In this document: positions 6,622 to 9,652 of the stretch, one piece after another | How the letters are laid out: each line of letters begins with the position of its first letter | Numbering within the stretch: the stretch's first letter is position 1 | From: Pelagibacteraceae bacterium | GTDB lineage: Bacteria > Pseudomonadota > Alphaproteobacteria > Pelagibacterales > Pelagibacteraceae | Direction of reading: 5' to 3' | Length of the DNA: 9,652 bases | NCBI GenBank assembly: GCA_008638025.1 | Contig: VTPF01000023.1 | Location: forward strand, 1 to 9,652 | Made by a program: the position numbers and the translations under genes | Notes under the pieces: generated by a model | The model's input: the letters and a program-made list of their open reading frames with translations, nothing else | Database searches by the model: none | What the model was told of the DNA's origin: nothing

Positions 6622-7228
6622 AGGTTTGCATTATTAATTTTGCTTGCTCCAAATCTTCTTTAGTATTGATGTTAAAAAAAGGATCTTTGTTTTTAAATTG
6701 CATATCAATTGTTTGCACACCAACTTTATTTGCCCAAAGCTCTACTTTTCTTTCTCCTTTAATCATTAAATCTTCTTCTAATTGATCTAGCAACTCTATA
6801 GACCAAAGTCCAAAAATATTATGCCTTGTTTGGTTAGATTTTATAAAAAAAAGTTGTCCCTTGTTAATATTAATTTTTTTGTAAAAATTATTTAATATTG
6901 TTTTATTAAAGAAAGGAGTGTCAGATGGAAAGGTTGAAATCCATTTATAATTCTTTTTATTTTTATTAATCCATTTCATGGCAGTTAGAATACCTCCTAA
7001 AGGACCTAGGTCTTTTTCATCATCCTCAACTTTTATAATTTTTGGTGAAGGCATAAAATCTATACTGTTATTGGCAATAATTAGAATTTCATTAAATTCA
7101 GTAATAATTTCTGTGAGGATATAATCAATCAATCGTTTATCATTTAGTTTAACTTGTGATTTGTCCTCACCAAATCTTTGGGACTTTCCTCCTGCTAGCA
7201 CTACTCCTAAAATGTTGTTATGATCCAT
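6614..7228 (-). CDS. mobA: Molybdenum cofactor guanylyltransferase MobA
   Basis: MobA transfers GMP from GTP to molybdenum cofactor, forming the guanine dinucleotide used by DMSO-reductase-family enzymes such as formate dehydrogenase. The N-terminal nucleotide-binding signature LAGGKSQRFGEDKS lies just after the start, followed by DLGPLGGIL (the GPLGG motif), TFPSDTPF (metal-binding Asp) and the C-terminal PFFNINTKEDL, all typical. I prefer ATG 7228, giving 204 residues and starting MDHNNILGVVLAGG. An ATG at 7246 would add MFYIFS; neither has a clear ribosome binding site, so the start is not settled. The gene overlaps moeA by 8 bases downstream. It diverges from the Fe-S scaffold gene, leaving about 42 bases (24 with the upstream start) for promoters on both strands. 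Confidence 0.92.
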   Translation of the reverse strand: MDHNNILGVVLAGGKSQRFGEDKSQVKLNDKRLIDYILTEIITEFNEILIIANNSIDFMPSPKIIKVEDDEKDLGPLGGILTAMKWINKNKKNYKWISTFPSDTPFFNKTILNNFYKKININKGQLFFIKSNQTRHNIFGLWSIELLDQLEEDLMIKGERKVELWANKVGVQTIDMQFKNKDPFFNINTKEDLEQAKLIMQTYD

Positions 7229-7270
7229 GCTGAAAATATAAAACATTACAATGCGAATTAAAGAAATATA

Positions 7271-7669
7271 ATGAATTTAAAAATTTTAGAAATCGCAGCT
7301 CATACAGAAAACAACAAGGTTATTGTTAATCCTACGCATAAATCTAAAAATAAAAATCGTATTTGTGGGGATGAAATGGAAATTAGCCTAATTGTTAAAA
7401 ATGATATCGTTGAAGATGTTGGTTATCAGTGTAAATCTTGTGTTTATTGTCAGGCAGCGGTAAGTTTATTATCAAGAAAAATAAAAAAACAATCCATAAA
7501 TGCTATTAGCGAATTTATAACAAAGGCAGAGCAAGCATTTGATGATAGTGCTGTAATATTAGAAAGACATTGGAATGATTTTAAAGAAATTTTAGATAAA
7601 AAAAATTTAGCTAGAAAAGAATGTTTGTTGCTACCTTTGCGAACTGTAATGCAAGCACTCCATTTGTAA
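7271..7669 (+). CDS. IscU/SufU/NifU-N-like iron-sulfur cluster scaffold protein
   Basis: The 132-residue protein resembles the IscU/SufU fold. NPTHKSKN (20-27) leads into C32-G-D34-E-M-E-I-S-L, matching the C-G-D first ligand site. A GYQCKSCVYCQAAVSLLS segment (51-68) follows at the second-ligand loop, and RKECLLLPLRTVMQAL (115-130) places C118 at the SufU-type third ligand. IscU and SufU have a single Cys at the middle site; this protein has three in C-x2-C-x2-C spacing (C54, C57, C60). Members of this family assemble or pass on Fe-S clusters in the cytoplasm. Here the gene starts a plus-strand operon with fdhD (one-base gap) and formate dehydrogenase, so delivery of clusters to that enzyme is a reasonable inference. 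No other SUF/ISC genes are adjacent. The exact role is not established. Confidence 0.8.
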   Translation: MNLKILEIAAHTENNKVIVNPTHKSKNKNRICGDEMEISLIVKNDIVEDVGYQCKSCVYCQAAVSLLSRKIKKQSINAISEFITKAEQAFDDSAVILERHWNDFKEILDKKNLARKECLLLPLRTVMQALHL

Positions 7670-7670
7670 T

Positions 7671-8507
7671 ATGAATTCAACTTATAAAGTTCATAAATTT
7701 AAATTAAATGAGATAAAAGAAGTAGACGATTCTATTTCTATCGAAGAACCTTTGGAAATTTCTATTAAATATAAAGATCATGACAATTGGGTTACACAGA
7801 TTTTGTCAATCACGATGCGAACACCAGGAAATGATGAAGATTTAGTAAGAGGTTTTTTATTTAATGAGCAAATTGTTCAGGATGTTAAGCATATACAGTC
7901 CATAGAAAGTTTTGGTGAGAAGGTGGGAGAGTATAATTTGCAAAATAAGATTTTGGTTACTTTAAATAACGCTGACAATGTCAATATCACTAAAATAAAA
8001 CGAGATTTTTTAACTAATTCTTCCTGTGGAGTTTGTGGAAAATCTTCTCTCGATGCTTTGGAAATAATTAAAAAAGATAAAACTTCTTTTATTGATACAA
8101 AATTAACTAAAGAAATAATTTTACAATCTCCGAATGTATTGAGAGATCATCAGTCTGAATTTTCTAAAACTGGAGGAATTCATGCAAGTGGACTTTTTTC
8201 TAGTAGCGGCGAGTTAGTGGCTATTAGAGAGGATGTGGGCAGACATAACGCTTTAGATAAATTAGTTGGTCATATTCTTGATAAAAAATTACTTAAACCA
8301 AGTAACCAATTTATCACATGCTCAGGTAGGCTAAATTTTGAGCTTGTGCAGAAAGTTTTAATGACCAATATAGGAGTAATGATTGGGGTGGGTGCGCCAA
8401 CAAGTCTAGCCATAGATTTAGCTAATAAGTTTGAAATGACCTTGATTGGATTTGTAAAGAAAGATAGTTTTAATATTTATACAAATAAAGAAAAAACTAT
8501 CTTATAA
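7671..8507 (+). CDS. fdhD: Formate dehydrogenase accessory sulfurtransferase FdhD
   Basis: The 278-residue protein is full-length for the family. FdhD takes sulfur from a cysteine desulfurase and transfers it to the molybdenum cofactor, which formate dehydrogenase needs for activity. The essential cysteine loop is present as SCGVCGK (C119 and C122). Other conserved blocks are ISITMRTPGNDEDLVRGFLF (45-64), TGGIHASGLF (167-176), REDVGRHNALDKLVG (186-200), FITCSGRLNFELVQK (214-228) and GAPTSLAIDLA (241-251). It starts one base after the scaffold gene stop and is followed 14 bases later by the formate dehydrogenase beta subunit, so all three are very likely cotranscribed. The CSGR variant near 217 adds a Cys where many members have Ser or Thr; the effect is unknown. 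Confidence 0.95.
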   Translation: MNSTYKVHKFKLNEIKEVDDSISIEEPLEISIKYKDHDNWVTQILSITMRTPGNDEDLVRGFLFNEQIVQDVKHIQSIESFGEKVGEYNLQNKILVTLNNADNVNITKIKRDFLTNSSCGVCGKSSLDALEIIKKDKTSFIDTKLTKEIILQSPNVLRDHQSEFSKTGGIHASGLFSSSGELVAIREDVGRHNALDKLVGHILDKKLLKPSNQFITCSGRLNFELVQKVLMTNIGVMIGVGAPTSLAIDLANKFEMTLIGFVKKDSFNIYTNKEKTIL

Positions 8508-8521
8508 AAATAAAGAAGAGC

Positions 8522-9652
8522 ATGTCTAAAAATATAAGTAACTTATCGGGGAAAATAGGTTTAAAAAATAACCTTTTTAGAAAAATTTCAGAAAATGTTC
8601 TTAGTGGCTCACCAAAAGATATTAACGAAATTGCCGAGGAGTATAATTTGGGAGTTTCAACCATTCATGGAGCTGAAAGTTTTTATGAATTTTTAAGACC
8701 TGCACACAGAGAGAAAAAAGCATTTGTTTGTAATGGAAGTGCTTGCATGTGCTCTGGAACACAAGAAAAACTTACTAAAACTTTACAAGCCAAATTAGGA
8801 GAGGACAAGGTTGGAAAAATGTTCTGTCTAGGACATTGCTATGAAAATCATGCCTTTCATTATGAAGGTGAAAATTATGCAGGTAAAGACATTGAAAAAA
8901 TTGATCAAATAATAAAAGGAGAAAAAATTATTCAAGATAAGTTTTTTTCTAAAAGTTATGCAACGACTAGTTTCTTAATGGATGACAAATTATCCTCGAG
9001 TAAACAAGTCAAAGAGCAATTAAGCAAGTTTTTAACATCTGATAAAAAAGAAATCATCCAATCTTTATTAGACTCCAATCTTACCGGAAGAGGAGGGGCA
9101 GGATTTCCTACGGGTCTGAAGTGGGATTTTTGTAGTAAGACTAAATCAGAAAAAAAATATGTCATTTGTAATGCAGACGAAGGAGATTCGGGAGCTTTTT
9201 CAGATCGATATCTTTTAGAAGATCAACCTCTCAAAGTTATTTTTGGAATGATTATTTGTGGTTATGTGATTGGAAGCGATGAGGGTGTTTTGTACATAAG
9301 AGGCGAATATCCAAAATCAATTGAAGCAATTAATGGATGGATTAATCAATTAAAAAAAGATGGTCTGCTGGGAAATAATATTTTAGGTACAGGTTTTTCT
9401 TTTGATTTATATATTTGCATTGGACAAGGTGCATATATATGTGGAGAAGAGACGGCTCTCATTGCATCGATTGAAGGGAGACGTGCAGAAGTAGATGTTC
9501 GACCGCCATTTCCTGTTACAGAAGGACTGTATAAGAAACCAACTGTGGTAAATAATGTTGAGTCACTAGCTGCAGCGACCGGAATTTTATTAAATGGAGC
9601 AGATAAATTTGCAGCAATCGGAAATAAAAAATCAGCTGGAACTAAATTAGTT
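8522..9652 (+). CDS. NAD-dependent formate dehydrogenase beta subunit, NuoE-NuoF fusion; 3' end outside window
   Basis: The frame is open from ATG 8522 to the right edge, giving 377 residues. An AGAAGAG ribosome binding site precedes it. Residues 1 to about 140 are a NuoE/FdsG-like thioredoxin-fold domain with 2Fe-2S ligands C70, C75 (C-x4-C), C102 and C106 (C-x3-C). From about 185 a NuoF/FdsB-like domain starts: GRGGAGFPTGLKW (189-201) and CNADEGDSGAFSDR (216-229) form the FMN/NADH site, then GQGAYICGEETALIASIEG (301-319) and PPFPVTEGLYKKPTVVNNVE (328-347). The missing end should hold the 4Fe-4S site. Complex I NuoF usually has NADEGEPGTF; the GDSGAF variant and linkage to fdhD, moeA and mobA point to formate dehydrogenase, not complex I. 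The fusion matches the beta-subunit type known from Methylobacterium/Methylorubrum Fdh1B. It passes electrons from the alpha subunit to NAD+. Extra C77 lies beside the first cluster ligands. Confidence 0.93.
   Translation, partial: MSKNISNLSGKIGLKNNLFRKISENVLSGSPKDINEIAEEYNLGVSTIHGAESFYEFLRPAHREKKAFVCNGSACMCSGTQEKLTKTLQAKLGEDKVGKMFCLGHCYENHAFHYEGENYAGKDIEKIDQIIKGEKIIQDKFFSKSYATTSFLMDDKLSSSKQVKEQLSKFLTSDKKEIIQSLLDSNLTGRGGAGFPTGLKWDFCSKTKSEKKYVICNADEGDSGAFSDRYLLEDQPLKVIFGMIICGYVIGSDEGVLYIRGEYPKSIEAINGWINQLKKDGLLGNNILGTGFSFDLYICIGQGAYICGEETALIASIEGRRAEVDVRPPFPVTEGLYKKPTVVNNVESLAAATGILLNGADKFAAIGNKKSAGTKLV

Noticed and set aside
7450..7680. Minus-strand open frame of 76 codons
   Set aside because: It is antisense to the scaffold gene and runs into the fdhD start; no family features.
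8956..9165. Minus-strand open frame of 69 codons
   Set aside because: It is antisense to the formate dehydrogenase beta subunit in the region linking to the NuoF-like domain; the plus-strand protein is clearly the real one.
8522..9652. Reading the NuoE/NuoF-like gene as respiratory complex I
   Set aside because: NuoE and NuoF are fused, the NADEGDSGAF variant differs from the complex I form, and the neighbours are fdhD, moeA and mobA.

Overview
The window is AT-rich (roughly 30% GC by eye) and very tightly packed. There are fourteen coding regions, two of them cut by the window edges. Gene gaps run from 1 to about 55 bases, and two neighbouring pairs overlap. Together with the gene content (a NuoE-NuoF fusion formate dehydrogenase beta subunit beside mobA, moeA and fdhD; a YeiH-family exporter; a DUF6165/glycosyltransferase pair), this suggests a streamlined marine alphaproteobacterium, SAR11/Pelagibacterales or something similar. 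The taxonomic call is inference from style and gene content, not from a marker gene. I see no RNA gene, insertion sequence, CRISPR array, prophage or attachment site.

Layout. (1) Positions 2-250: the 3' end of a nitrilase-superfamily amidase, followed tail-to-tail by a candidate 41-residue membrane peptide on the minus strand (254-379). (2) Positions 427-3651: a surface-glycan neighbourhood. A DUF6165 gene (minus) diverges from a family-9 glycosyltransferase (plus). That gene meets, end to end, a three-gene minus-strand unit: a peroxiredoxin-like thioredoxin-fold protein, a family-4 glycosyltransferase and a small two-helix membrane protein. (3) Positions 3706-5359: a plus-strand pair, a gamma-carbonic anhydrase-like hexapeptide protein and a YeiH/UPF0324 transporter. 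(4) Positions 5368-7228: mobA-moeA on the minus strand (molybdenum cofactor maturation). (5) Positions 7271-9652: plus-strand operon of an IscU/SufU-like Fe-S scaffold protein, fdhD, and the start of the formate dehydrogenase beta subunit, which runs off the right edge.

Regions 4 and 5 form one functional module for a molybdenum, NAD-linked formate dehydrogenase. MoeA inserts molybdate into molybdopterin and MobA adds GMP to give the guanine dinucleotide form. FdhD transfers sulfur to the cofactor, and the scaffold protein probably supplies Fe-S clusters. The beta subunit carries the 2Fe-2S and FMN/NAD domains that pass formate electrons to NAD+. The catalytic alpha subunit is expected just beyond position 9652. 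The most unusual single item is the scaffold-like protein, which has a C-x2-C-x2-C cluster where the family normally has one cysteine.
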